Shown here: positions 1 through 7,195 of the stretch, piece by piece | Layout of the letters: each line of letters starts with the position of its first letter | Numbering within the stretch: position 1 is the first letter of the stretch | The notes under the pieces: model-generated | Seen by the model: only the letters and a program-made list of their open reading frames with translations | Told to the model about the DNA's origin: nothing | Databases searched by the model: none | Source of the DNA: Rhodanobacter sp. | GTDB taxonomy: Bacteria > Pseudomonadota > Gammaproteobacteria > Xanthomonadales > Rhodanobacteraceae | Direction: 5' to 3' | NCBI GenBank assembly: GCA_040371205.1 | Contig: AP031382.1 | Location: 2,353,562 to 2,417,561, forward strand | DNA length: 64,000 bases | Position numbers and translations under genes: made by a program

Positions 1-2
1 AA

Positions 3-2387
3 GCTGCAGGCACCTCTACTGCACGGACCACCAATTACGTTTGGGACAGCACGCCAGGGACCGACCGGCTGCTCTCGGTCACGGTGGTCGGGTGGTCCCA
101 AACCACCTACGCCTACAACGCACAGAACCGGCTGGCCTCGGTATCCGTCAAAAATCTTTCCGCGAACGGCACCGCCAACCAGATCCTTACGACCAGCTAC
201 GGCTATACGCTCTACGCGAACGGCATGGTTCAAACCATGACGGTGACGCATCCGTCGCCCAACAACAGCGATGTCGATACATATCAATACGACGCCTTGG
301 GCAATCTGACATCGGTCACCGATGGACTGGGGCATGCCACCACTTACAGCAACTACACCGCGCTCGGTGAGCCTGGGCACATGGTAGGCCCCAACGGCGA
401 CACCACGGACTTCACATACGACGGACGCGGCTTGCTACTGACGAGAACCACGTATCCCAATGGTACGGCAGCGCAATGGGTCTACACCTATGACCAGTTC
501 GGGATGGTGAACAAGGCCACGGCACCCGATGGCGAAGTGACCACTTGGAACCGCAATGCAGCGGGTGTGCTGCAAACGATCACCCACAACGACAAGGATG
601 GCGCCTCGACCGAGACATTTGGTTACGACGCCAACGGCGATGTGACATCGGATACTGTGACTCGAGCCGGCACGGTTAGCCTTGCAAAGACGGCGTCCTA
701 CGACGAACTGGGGCGCCCCTACCTCCAGCAGGGTAGTCACGGTCAAAGCGTCGCCTACACCTACGATGGCAACAGTAACGTCCTGTCCACCACCAATGCG
801 ATGGGACACGTGGCCAGCTTCTCCTACGATGCCTTGAATCGCGTCATCAAGACCACCGAGTCCGGTGGCGCCAGCCCAGCCATGCCTAATGCAGCGCCTT
901 CGCTGAGCGCGCCGACTAGCAACAACTCCGGCAGCTATACAGTGAGCTGGACCGGCGTGAGCGGGGCCACCAGCTACACCCTGCAGCAACAAATCAACGG
1001 TGGCGCGTGGCAGACCGTGGAATCCACGGCGTCCACCACCTGGAGTGCCGTCGGCAAGAGCAACGGCACCTACGGTTACCGTGTGCAGGTCTGCAACAGC
1101 AGTGGATGTGGTCCTTGGAGTAGCGTTGCCACCGTCACGGTGGCGCTCGCACCCACCAGTGCACCGAGCGTGAGCGTTCCCGCCAATTCAAGTACCGGCG
1201 CGTACACCGTCAGCTGGAGTACGGTGGATACAGCCGCCAGCTATGCACTTCAGGAGCAAGTCAACGGTGGCAGTTGGAGCACGCTACAGAGCAGTGCCTC
1301 AACTAGCCTGAATCTCAGTGGCAAAGGTAGTGGTACCTATGGGTATCGCGTGCAGGCCTGTAACGCCAATGGGTGCGGGCCTTGGAGCGGAACGGGCGCG
1401 ATCACGATACTGCTGCCGCCTCAGAGCGCCCCATCCGTGTCCCTGCCCTCATCGAGTTCGAACGGTGCTTACACCCTGAGCTGGAGTGCCGTGAGTGGTG
1501 CCGCCAGCTACGCCGTACAAGAGCAGATCAATGGCGGTGGATGGACTACGGTTCAGTCCAGTGGTGCCACTTCGTGGAGCACGAGTGGGCGCGCGAATGC
1601 GAGTTACGGCTACCAGGTTCAGGCGTGCAATGCCAGCGGCTGCGGGCCATGGAGTAGCACGGCTTCCATCACGGTGATGGTTATTCCCGCAGCGCCTTCC
1701 CTGTCAGTGCCGGCATCCAACGGCAGTGGGGCCTATACGGTGACGTGGACTGGCATGGCTTACGCGACTAACTACACCTTGCAGGAGCAGGTCAACGGCG
1801 GCGGCTGGGCGACTGTCTATAGCGGCGCCGGTGGAAGCTGGAGTACGAGTGGGCGCGCGGCTAGCACCTATGGTTACCGGGCTCAGGCCTGCAACACCTA
1901 CGGATGCAGTGGCTGGAGCGGCACGAAGACGGTGACCGTGTCCATTCCTATTGCAGTCAACGGTCAGTCCTACACGAGCACCACGATCATCCCCTACAAC
2001 GGCGCTGCGGCGGGCAATATCGGTGTAGACATAGTCAATGGCACAACTTGGGAGGTGTTTCACACGCTGCCAGGGGTGCATCAACTTCATGCTAAGTCCG
2101 CGACTGGTTCGGTGCCCGCGGCTGCGGTCAAGGTGCAATTCACTTGGACGTATGTGGGTGTACCGAGTGGCTATGCGGACGGTCAGGGCGGCGTCTCGAA
2201 CGGTGCTTCCTCGCCAACGGCGCTTTCAAGCAACCCGACAAGCCAGTACACCACGGCCGGGGAAACCAGCACCTCGACTGAGATCGGGCGAACCTATCAG
2301 GTACGCATCGACTTCTTCAATGCGACGGGCGCGAACATCTCCTCGTCGACGTGCACGTTGACCGCGGTGTTGGAGGGATCGCCATGA
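3..2387 (+). CDS. Rhs/YD-repeat protein with four Fn3-like modules, 5' partial
   Basis: The frame is open from the left window edge to a TGA at 2385-2387, so the N-terminus is missing. The first ~280 visible codons are YD/RHS repeats (TYDQFGM, YTYDGNSNVLS, SYDALNRV), the shell-forming repeats of Rhs and teneurin-like proteins. Four fibronectin-III-like modules of about 90 residues follow (roughly 892-1140, 1150-1410, 1420-1675, 1690-1945). Each has a SWxxVxxAxSYxLQEQxNGG pattern, then YGYRVQAC and GCGPWS. The last ~145 residues match nothing I recognise. There is no RHS-associated core motif, so this protein does not end in a classical toxin. Its stop overlaps the next Rhs gene by 4 bp (ATGA), so the two are probably translated together and may act as one complex. 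Function in secretion or adhesion is inference. Confidence 0.85.
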   Translation, partial: AAGTSTARTTNYVWDSTPGTDRLLSVTVVGWSQTTYAYNAQNRLASVSVKNLSANGTANQILTTSYGYTLYANGMVQTMTVTHPSPNNSDVDTYQYDALGNLTSVTDGLGHATTYSNYTALGEPGHMVGPNGDTTDFTYDGRGLLLTRTTYPNGTAAQWVYTYDQFGMVNKATAPDGEVTTWNRNAAGVLQTITHNDKDGASTETFGYDANGDVTSDTVTRAGTVSLAKTASYDELGRPYLQQGSHGQSVAYTYDGNSNVLSTTNAMGHVASFSYDALNRVIKTTESGGASPAMPNAAPSLSAPTSNNSGSYTVSWTGVSGATSYTLQQQINGGAWQTVESTASTTWSAVGKSNGTYGYRVQVCNSSGCGPWSSVATVTVALAPTSAPSVSVPANSSTGAYTVSWSTVDTAASYALQEQVNGGSWSTLQSSASTSLNLSGKGSGTYGYRVQACNANGCGPWSGTGAITILLPPQSAPSVSLPSSSSNGAYTLSWSAVSGAASYAVQEQINGGGWTTVQSSGATSWSTSGRANASYGYQVQACNASGCGPWSSTASITVMVIPAAPSLSVPASNGSGAYTVTWTGMAYATNYTLQEQVNGGGWATVYSGAGGSWSTSGRAASTYGYRAQACNTYGCSGWSGTKTVTVSIPIAVNGQSYTSTTIIPYNGAAAGNIGVDIVNGTTWEVFHTLPGVHQLHAKSATGSVPAAAVKVQFTWTYVGVPSGYADGQGGVSNGASSPTALSSNPTSQYTTAGETSTSTEIGRTYQVRIDFFNATGANISSSTCTLTAVLEGSP

Positions 2388-4477
2388 GAGTCAATGCAGG
2401 ACGCACGCAAGTCACCCATGCGTACGCGTCGGATCGACACACTGCGGATTGTTCCATGCGCTTGATCCGTCGTATACCGACGCTCTCCCTGGCGCACGCG
2501 GTCGGCATGGCGCTGTTCGGAGCTTTGCTTGCTGCCAGCCCCTCGGCTCATGCTGACAGCCCCGTAGTGACCCAATACACCTACGACGCAGGCAACAACA
2601 TCACCACGGTGACGGACCCTCGCGGACTGGTCACGGCTTACAACGTCGATGGGCTAGGCCAGCTCTGGGGCGTGTCCAGCCCCGATACCGGCACGACAAT
2701 CTACAACTACGATGCCTACGGTCGTCGCATCAGCCTGACCCGTGCCAATGGTGTCAGTACCACCTACGGCTACGATGCCCTCAACCGGGTCACGACCGTC
2801 AGCGCCGGTGGACAAACCCAGACCTTTGCCTACGACAACTGCACGAATGGCCTCGGTCGCTTGTGCTCCGTCAGCGACACCAACGGCTCCACGGCCTATA
2901 CCTACACCCCCGAGGGATGGGTCGCTGGACGCGGCTTCTCGATAGGCGGAACCAACTACTCGCTGGGCTATGGCTACGACACCATGGGCCACCTCGCGGC
3001 CGTCACCTATCCCGACGGCCATCAGGCGGTCTACAGCTACAGCAATGGTGTGGTGTCCGGTATCACGTTCACGCTGAGCAGCACTCAGCTTACCGCCGCC
3101 AGCAACGTTACGTGGCAACCGATGAATGCCGCATTGGCAAGCTGGACATCCAGCAACGGGCTGTCCAATACGCTGGCTTACGACACCGACGGCCGTCTCA
3201 CCGGCATCAGCGTGCCGGGCCTAGAAAGCCTGGGTTACAGCTACGACGCGGCCAATCGACTCACCGGTATCGACAACGCGCTTGACGGCACGATGAGCCA
3301 GGACTTCGGCTACGACGATCAGTCGCGGCTGGTGTCGATGTACTCGGCCAATACGGTGGCCAGCTACGGCTACGATGCTAACGGCAACCGTATTATCAAG
3401 TCGGTGAACGGAGCGGTGGACACTACCAGCTACAGCGCCACGAACAACCAAATCGTGAACACCACCGGGGCTGATTCCCAAAGCTACGGCTACGACGCGC
3501 TGGGCAACATCACGACACTGGGTGGTACCACGGCCTACCAGTACGATGTCTTCAATCGCATGAACGCGGCAAGCGGCACGAGTTACTACGTCAATCCGGA
3601 GGGGCAGCGCCTGCTCAAGACAGGCAGTGCGGGCACGACCTACTTTGCGCCTGATGCCAACGGGCCGTTGCTGGCGGAGAACGACAACGGCAGCTGGGTC
3701 GACTACGTGTGGCTCGGCGGACGGTTGATCGGGCGCGAGGTGAATGGGCAGTTGGAGGCCATCCACGACGACCAAGTGGGTCGACCGCAGGTGGTGACGA
3801 ACGCTTCGCAAGCGGTGGTGTGGAGCGCGCAGAACTGGCCGTTCACACGAACGGTCACTGTGTCGAACTCGGCACCGTTGAACCTGGGTTTCCCGGGGCA
3901 GTATTACGATGCAGAGACGGGGCTGTGGAACAACGGGTTCCGGGACTATGATCCGGCCTTGGGTAGATACGTGGAGAGCGATCCAATTGGACTAGCAGGA
4001 GGGATTAACTCCTACGCCTATGCCGGGGGGAATCCTTTGAGCTCTGCTGATCCGTGGGGACTTAAAACATGTCCTTTGAAGCCTGGACAGGCGCCTGATG
4101 CTAGCCACGAAGCGCTTGAACCAGTTTATCCGGAACTGTATGTCTTTGGCATTGGGCGGCTTCTCTATGCTGGAGCCGCCCTCGCAATTCCGAGTATCGC
4201 TACCGCCACAACTGAAACTGGCCTTGGAGCGGCTACCGCAGCGGTCGGCGCACGTAACTCTCTAAAGGTGGCTTTCAGGCTTGGGTTTTTCTCTAGTTTT
4301 AGGATTTATTCTGTCAGCGCAGTGTTGGCAAAATACAGTGGCAATGCTGCCGAAGTGGTGGCGGCGGCTGGACGTACTAATTCAGCATTTAACGCGGCCG
4401 CAGCCGCGGCGGCGGCAACGGCCGTAGCCGCAGGGAACGGCCAAACAGCAAACCCTGGAAATTGCGAGTGCCCGTGA
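2384..4477 (+). CDS. Sec-exported RHS repeat-associated core protein with variable C-terminal (toxin) domain
   Basis: 697 aa. The ATG at 2384 is chosen because GGAGGG lies 6 nt upstream and it overlaps the previous stop. A second ATG at 2456 has no ribosome site but opens the signal-peptide core. The resulting leader is long: about 24 polar residues, then MRLIRRIPTLSLAHAVGMAL and a cleavage-like AHA-DSP. YD repeats fill residues ~60-500. The RHS-associated core (YYDAETGLWNNGFRDYDP, GRYVESDPIGLAGG, NPLSSADPWGL) marks the usual toxin boundary. The ~135 residues after it are different: less GC-rich in DNA, hydrophobic and Ala-rich, ending NCECP, as expected of an exchangeable toxin tip. I do not recognise the toxin fold. 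A signal peptide argues against T6SS delivery. The next gene, 1 nt away, is a candidate immunity protein. Confidence 0.85.
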   Translation: MRVNAGRTQVTHAYASDRHTADCSMRLIRRIPTLSLAHAVGMALFGALLAASPSAHADSPVVTQYTYDAGNNITTVTDPRGLVTAYNVDGLGQLWGVSSPDTGTTIYNYDAYGRRISLTRANGVSTTYGYDALNRVTTVSAGGQTQTFAYDNCTNGLGRLCSVSDTNGSTAYTYTPEGWVAGRGFSIGGTNYSLGYGYDTMGHLAAVTYPDGHQAVYSYSNGVVSGITFTLSSTQLTAASNVTWQPMNAALASWTSSNGLSNTLAYDTDGRLTGISVPGLESLGYSYDAANRLTGIDNALDGTMSQDFGYDDQSRLVSMYSANTVASYGYDANGNRIIKSVNGAVDTTSYSATNNQIVNTTGADSQSYGYDALGNITTLGGTTAYQYDVFNRMNAASGTSYYVNPEGQRLLKTGSAGTTYFAPDANGPLLAENDNGSWVDYVWLGGRLIGREVNGQLEAIHDDQVGRPQVVTNASQAVVWSAQNWPFTRTVTVSNSAPLNLGFPGQYYDAETGLWNNGFRDYDPALGRYVESDPIGLAGGINSYAYAGGNPLSSADPWGLKTCPLKPGQAPDASHEALEPVYPELYVFGIGRLLYAGAALAIPSIATATTETGLGAATAAVGARNSLKVAFRLGFFSSFRIYSVSAVLAKYSGNAAEVVAAAGRTNSAFNAAAAAAAATAVAAGNGQTANPGNCECP

Positions 4478-4478
4478 A

Positions 4479-4628
4479 ATGAAGGCTGTTCTTAAGGCGT
4501 CGATTCCATGGCTAGTTCTCGCAACGATCTGGTTGATATGCTACATCGTGACCGGCAGTGTGGCCTTTGCAACGACACTTGCAGGCCTCATTTTATTTAT
4601 CGCCTTGATAGGCTTGCTATACACGTAG
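4479..4628 (+). CDS. 49-aa two-helix membrane protein, candidate Rhs immunity protein (possibly truncated)
   Basis: A short ORF starts 1 nt after the Rhs stop, an arrangement typical of toxin-immunity pairs and of translational coupling. It encodes MKAVLKASIPWLVLATIWL, a TG turn, then a second hydrophobic stretch ending LIGLLYT. That predicts two inner-membrane helices with a short loop. The ribosome site is weak (GCGAG, 11 nt upstream), so expression would lean on coupling. Base composition matches the AT-richer tip of the Rhs gene rather than the core. The TAG stop lies directly against the likely end of an IS5-like remnant (from about 4629), so the original protein may have been longer. 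Immunity function is inferred from position and size only. Confidence 0.5.
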   Translation: MKAVLKASIPWLVLATIWLICYIVTGSVAFATTLAGLILFIALIGLLYT

Positions 4629-5116
4629 CAGGCTGTTGAGAAACCTCCGCGCATCGCCGTGGTCATAGACGCTCTCAATCACTGACCGCTTGATCCGATG
4701 CGCAGCCCCGACGTCCAGCAGCTTGGCACGTTTTCGTATGTATCGGTCGAGGATCGGGTACCCCCTATCATCCGATCCGCAAACTGCGGGTGCTGGTGGA
4801 CGCGATCCTGGGCGAGCTCGATGCGCTGCTGGCGGCACGCTATGCCGCAGGCGGCCGCCCGTCGATCGCGCCCGAGCGCATCCTGCGTGCCTCGCTGCTG
4901 CAGGTGGTCTACAGCGTGCGCAGCGAGCGGCTGCTGATGGAGCAGCTCAACTACAACCTGCTGTTCCGCTGGGTCGTGGGCCTGAACATCGACGACCCGG
5001 TGTGGGATCACTCGACGTTCTCGTTCTACCGCCAGCGGCTGTTCGACGAGGCGATCGCCCAGCACTCCTGGCTACGTCGAGATGATTCATTTCATTGTTT
5101 GTTCGTGTCGCGGTAG
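4629..5116 (+). mobile_element. IS5-like insertion sequence remnant
   Basis: The stretch begins with CAGGCTGTTGAGAAACC, resembling IS5-family termini, and contains the first third of a transposase broken by a frameshift. Similarity to transposase stops near 5070. No catalytic DDE region or right terminus is present, so this is a dead, 3'-truncated copy. Exact ends are uncertain. Confidence 0.6.
4698..5070 (+). pseudogene. IS5-family transposase N-terminal fragment (frameshifted, truncated)
   Basis: The reading starts with MRSPDVQQLGTFSYVSVEDR at 4698. It slips frame at about 4763-4768 and resumes as YHPIRKLRVLVDAILGEL. It then runs through LRASLLQVVYSVRSERLLME, QLNYNLLFRWVVGLNIDDPV and WDHSTFSFYRQRL, the conserved N-terminal (DUF772-type) region of IS5-group transposases. 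Beyond RLFDEAIAQ the frame drifts into unrelated sequence and stops at 5116. The DDE catalytic core is absent, so the product cannot be active. Confidence 0.75.
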
Positions 5117-5128
5117 TAATTTCGGTGG

Positions 5129-5401
5129 TCAGCAAGACGACTTTCCGTAGTCCTTTACTTGGCACCACTTTTCGTGATCCGGCTGAGCCGACGTTGCAGG
5201 AACCGCGGCTGAGGGATTGGTGGGAGTGATGACCGGCAACGGAAGCGTCTGCATGGTCTGCGAGGTCTGCTCAAGCTCGACATTGAGGAGATGAACACCT
5301 CCCGCAAGGCCAGACACTATCAATAAGGCTAGGAACCATTCGGGCCGTGCGAAAAAAATGCAGGCGATCGTCGAGAGCAGGTCGAGGAGGCGATTCTTCA
5401 T
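5129..5401 (-). CDS. Small hypothetical protein with one membrane helix
   Basis: 90 aa, not recognised. Residues ~12-38 (ACIFFARPEWFLALLIVSGL) form a hydrophobic N-terminal anchor. The rest is a Pro/Thr-rich linker (LPLPVITPTNPSAAVPATSA) and a short tail with two Cys (CQVKDYGKSSC). This suggests a single-pass inner-membrane protein with a periplasmic tail. The ribosome site is modest (GGGAA, 7 nt before ATG). A perfect hairpin lies between it and the gene upstream on the same strand (5496-5792), so the two may be separate transcripts. Confidence 0.5.
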   Translation of the reverse strand: MKNRLLDLLSTIACIFFARPEWFLALLIVSGLAGGVHLLNVELEQTSQTMQTLPLPVITPTNPSAAVPATSAQPDHEKWCQVKDYGKSSC

Positions 5402-5452
5402 GTTCTTGTTCCCGGGTGTTATGCAGCTTGCGGATGCCCTATTGTTTAAGGG

Positions 5453-5475
5453 CTCGCCGCGACCGTCGCGGCGAG
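5453..5475 (-). terminator. Perfect 10-bp GC hairpin, likely terminator
   Basis: CTCGCCGCGA, a 3-nt loop and TCGCGGCGAG form an uninterrupted stem downstream of the minus-strand gene at 5496-5792. On that strand it is followed by CCTTAAACAATAGG, which is A/T-rich but not a clean T-run, so efficiency is uncertain. Confidence 0.5.
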
Positions 5476-5495
5476 GCTAGGAAAGCGGTGATTGG

Positions 5496-5792
5496 CTAAT
5501 CACGAGTCCAATCAAACCGAGGGTCACTCGCGAGTTCGTGCCAGCTAACGGCTTTCCTTATCGAACGTTGGAATGCGGCGAAATTACCGCCGAAGGTGAA
5601 CGTTGCGTGCTCAGGGAAGTCCAGTCGCCCGGTAACTTCCGATCCTTCATGGATACTTGGATGGCCATCGACACGAAAGCAGCACGTTGCAGTGCGGTCA
5701 TGCTTGGAGAGGCCAGCAACCACGTCGAACTTTCCGATGATCGGCTGGCCGCTGTGTGGATCATGAAGTTCTGGTTTGATAGAAAAGTCCAT
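5496..5792 (-). CDS. 98-aa hypothetical protein
   Basis: The start is fixed by GAGGAG 7 nt before the ATG at 5792, although the frame stays open far upstream through hairpin-rich DNA. The product begins MDFSIKPELHDPHSGQPIIG and ends SWHELASDPRFDWTRD. It has no signal peptide or membrane helix, and is likely a small soluble mostly-beta protein. I do not recognise the family. Its size is like that of some filamentous-phage single-strand-DNA-binding proteins, but I see no supporting motif or phage neighbours. The unusual GC-rich region 5816-6190 lies directly upstream and probably holds its promoter. Confidence 0.6.
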   Translation of the reverse strand: MDFSIKPELHDPHSGQPIIGKFDVVAGLSKHDRTATCCFRVDGHPSIHEGSEVTGRLDFPEHATFTFGGNFAAFQRSIRKAVSWHELASDPRFDWTRD

Positions 5793-5815
5793 GGGGAACT
5801 CCTCGTGTTTGATGG

Positions 5816-6190
5816 TTGAAATGGGTCGTGAGTGCCGGAGCATCAGCGGCCGGTAGGCCGCCGATGCTTCGGAACGGAGACCGAAGCGGCTGGAGCGGGC
5901 GGCGGGGTCAAGGGCGAAACCGGAAGCCGCAGCGGAGCGCAGCCCGCAGGGCGAGCACCGAACGGGTGAGGATTTCGGCGGAGCGAACCCTTGATGCCGT
6001 CGAACGCGGAAGCCACAGGGGGGCCCACGCGGCGCAGCCACGTGGGGGAGTAGGCCGCGCTGGCGGCCGAATCCCCGCAGGGCCGCACACGGCCGCCGTT
6101 GCCGGCGAGCGTCGCGCAGCGACGGGAGGCGGCGTATCGGCGCAGGAGCACCCCGCGTAGCGGGGCGCCCTGTCTGCGGCATGTAGGCGT
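5816..6190. other. Hairpin-dense GC-rich non-coding region
   Basis: About 375 bp without a convincing gene but packed with inverted repeats. 5840-5851 pairs with 5856-5867 (12 bp, one mismatch). GCTTCGG at 5866-5872 pairs with CCGAAGC at 5881-5887. CCCACG at 6024-6029 pairs with CGTGGG at 6041-6046. GGCC at 6081-6084 pairs with 6091-6094, GTCGC at 6111-6115 with GCGAC at 6119-6123, and CCCCGC at 6151-6156 with GCGGGG at 6160-6165. It separates two minus-strand genes. It could be a structured RNA, a transfer or replication origin of the island, or a decayed element; the sequence alone does not decide. Confidence 0.5.
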
Positions 6191-6202
6191 CAAGAGCGTG
6201 CT

Positions 6203-7018
6203 TCATGCGTGAGCTAGAAGCCGCTGCAGAGGAATGCTCAGTTGCAGCCCCACAAAGCCACTGGATCGCGCACCGCTGTTGGGCACAGCAAAAATCGTTA
6301 CGCCGACTCCTGCAGGGGATTTGAGCCTGAGCAAGGCGGAACCCATGGCCGGCGCACAAGGAACCTCGCTCCGGCGATAACCCGACGCAAGGCCGCCAGC
6401 CAGTCCAGCTTCCAGATGCCAGCCGCGAGGGCTTACAAGTCGAATGGGTGTCCACTCCGCAAGCGCATAGGCGGTCATGCGACGAAAGCTGTTGTCATAG
6501 GCACCAACAGAAAACGCCCAGCTCTCGGCTTCCTCGCCCATTTGGTAGGTGAAGCCCAAACCGGGATTGAACTGGTTGAGGTCTCGGCGCGCCCACTGCT
6601 CACCATGAATCGATACGAGGTTCAGATCTAGCGTTACGCCAGATGCCTGTGCAGGCGCTGATGCGCCGAGTCCACCGAGACCAGCGAGAAAGAATCCCAC
6701 GATTACCACCGCTTTTTGCCAGGCCTTTGCCTGGGCGATCACCTTACGAACGTTCTCTTGCGTAATCTGCCTTTTATCCAATAAAGGCACTGCATCGTCT
6801 GTCGTCGGTTCCCTTGGTGCTGGCGTTTCAATGGGAACCGGGGACGTGGACGGCGAGACCGCGGTGTTCGGCGCAGGCACCAGGCCGATGAGATCTGGCA
6901 ACTCGTGATGGTGGCGGCGAATCAGCAGACGAATCGCGGTTCCACGATCGCGAGGAGACAGCGCACGCAGCGTAAGGGCGGCCGGTTCGTCGTCGTGCAG
7001 GCGGGTTTCGATGCGCAC
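6203..7018 (-). CDS. Membrane-anchored fusion protein with C-terminal outer-membrane-like beta-barrel domain
   Basis: 271 aa. The GTG start at 7018 is supported by AGGAGT ~8 nt upstream. Three parts are visible. Residues 1-50 are charged and helical (ALTLRALSPRDRGTAIRLLI), like a small DNA-binding or relaxosome helix. Residues 50-105 are a Pro-rich linker then a polar helix. At about 103-127 a hydrophobic segment ends in a signal-peptidase-like site (KAVVIVGFFLAGLGGLGASA, PAQA-SG). Residues ~128-271 show alternating beta-strand patterns (NPGLGFTYQMGEEAESWAFS, GAYDNSFRRMTAYALAEW, VTIFAVPNSGARSSGFVGLQ), like small outer-membrane barrels. A signal sequence inside a protein with a cytosolic head is odd. 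Either the head stays in the cytosol or translation really begins later. A shared upstream element lies at 7053-7084. Confidence 0.6.
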   Translation of the reverse strand: MRIETRLHDDEPAALTLRALSPRDRGTAIRLLIRRHHHELPDLIGLVPAPNTAVSPSTSPVPIETPAPREPTTDDAVPLLDKRQITQENVRKVIAQAKAWQKAVVIVGFFLAGLGGLGASAPAQASGVTLDLNLVSIHGEQWARRDLNQFNPGLGFTYQMGEEAESWAFSVGAYDNSFRRMTAYALAEWTPIRLVSPRGWHLEAGLAGGLASGYRRSEVPCAPAMGSALLRLKSPAGVGVTIFAVPNSGARSSGFVGLQLSIPLQRLLAHA

Positions 7019-7052
7019 TTCGGGTTACTCCTGGTCAGGCGAGGCGATCGAG

Positions 7053-7084
7053 TGCCGCCCCTATCTGTAGGAGTTTTCGTGGTC
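7053..7084 (-). promoter_or_regulatory. Shared upstream element, copy A
   Basis: The core GAGTTTTCGTGGTC (plus strand) is preceded by TGCCGCCCC and CTGTAG. Copy C at 11551-11581 repeats TGCCGCCCC, CTGTTG and the core almost exactly. The element sits ~35 bp upstream of the gene starting at 7018. A promoter or operator role is inferred from recurrence at the same kind of position. Confidence 0.5.
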
Positions 7085-7148
7085 GGGATTGCCCGGCATC
7101 ACCCGGCAATGGTCGGGAAATGCCTGTTTCTTACCGGGCAATCCCGAC
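7082..7148. repeat. 15-bp inverted repeat with 37-bp spacer plus CCGG-rich short repeats
   Basis: GTCGGGATTGCCCGG (7082-7096) is exactly complementary to CCGGGCAATCCCGAC (7134-7148). The region to 7190 adds repeated GGCAAAGGCCGG and GGCGAAACCCGG-like units, as in REP-type extragenic repeats. It lies between the stop of the YadA-like gene and the start of the barrel gene, so it could act as a terminator or mRNA-stabilising structure for the former. Confidence 0.6.
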
Positions 7149-7195
7149 AAAGGCCGGCGAAACCCGGCAAAGGCCGGGAATCGCCGGGACACAAC

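Noticed and set aside
2300-2460. The two left Rhs frames as one gene broken by a frameshift.
   Set aside because: The second gene has its own GGAGGG ribosome site and a signal peptide, and the stop-start overlap is the standard ATGA coupling.
4617-5065. Minus-strand frames over the IS5-like remnant.
   Set aside because: The plus-strand reading matches transposase; the reverse frames show no family pattern.
5793-6455. N-terminal extension of the 98-aa protein through the hairpin region.
   Set aside because: The extension is Arg/Pro/Ala-rich without structure, and GAGGAG clearly marks the ATG at 5792.
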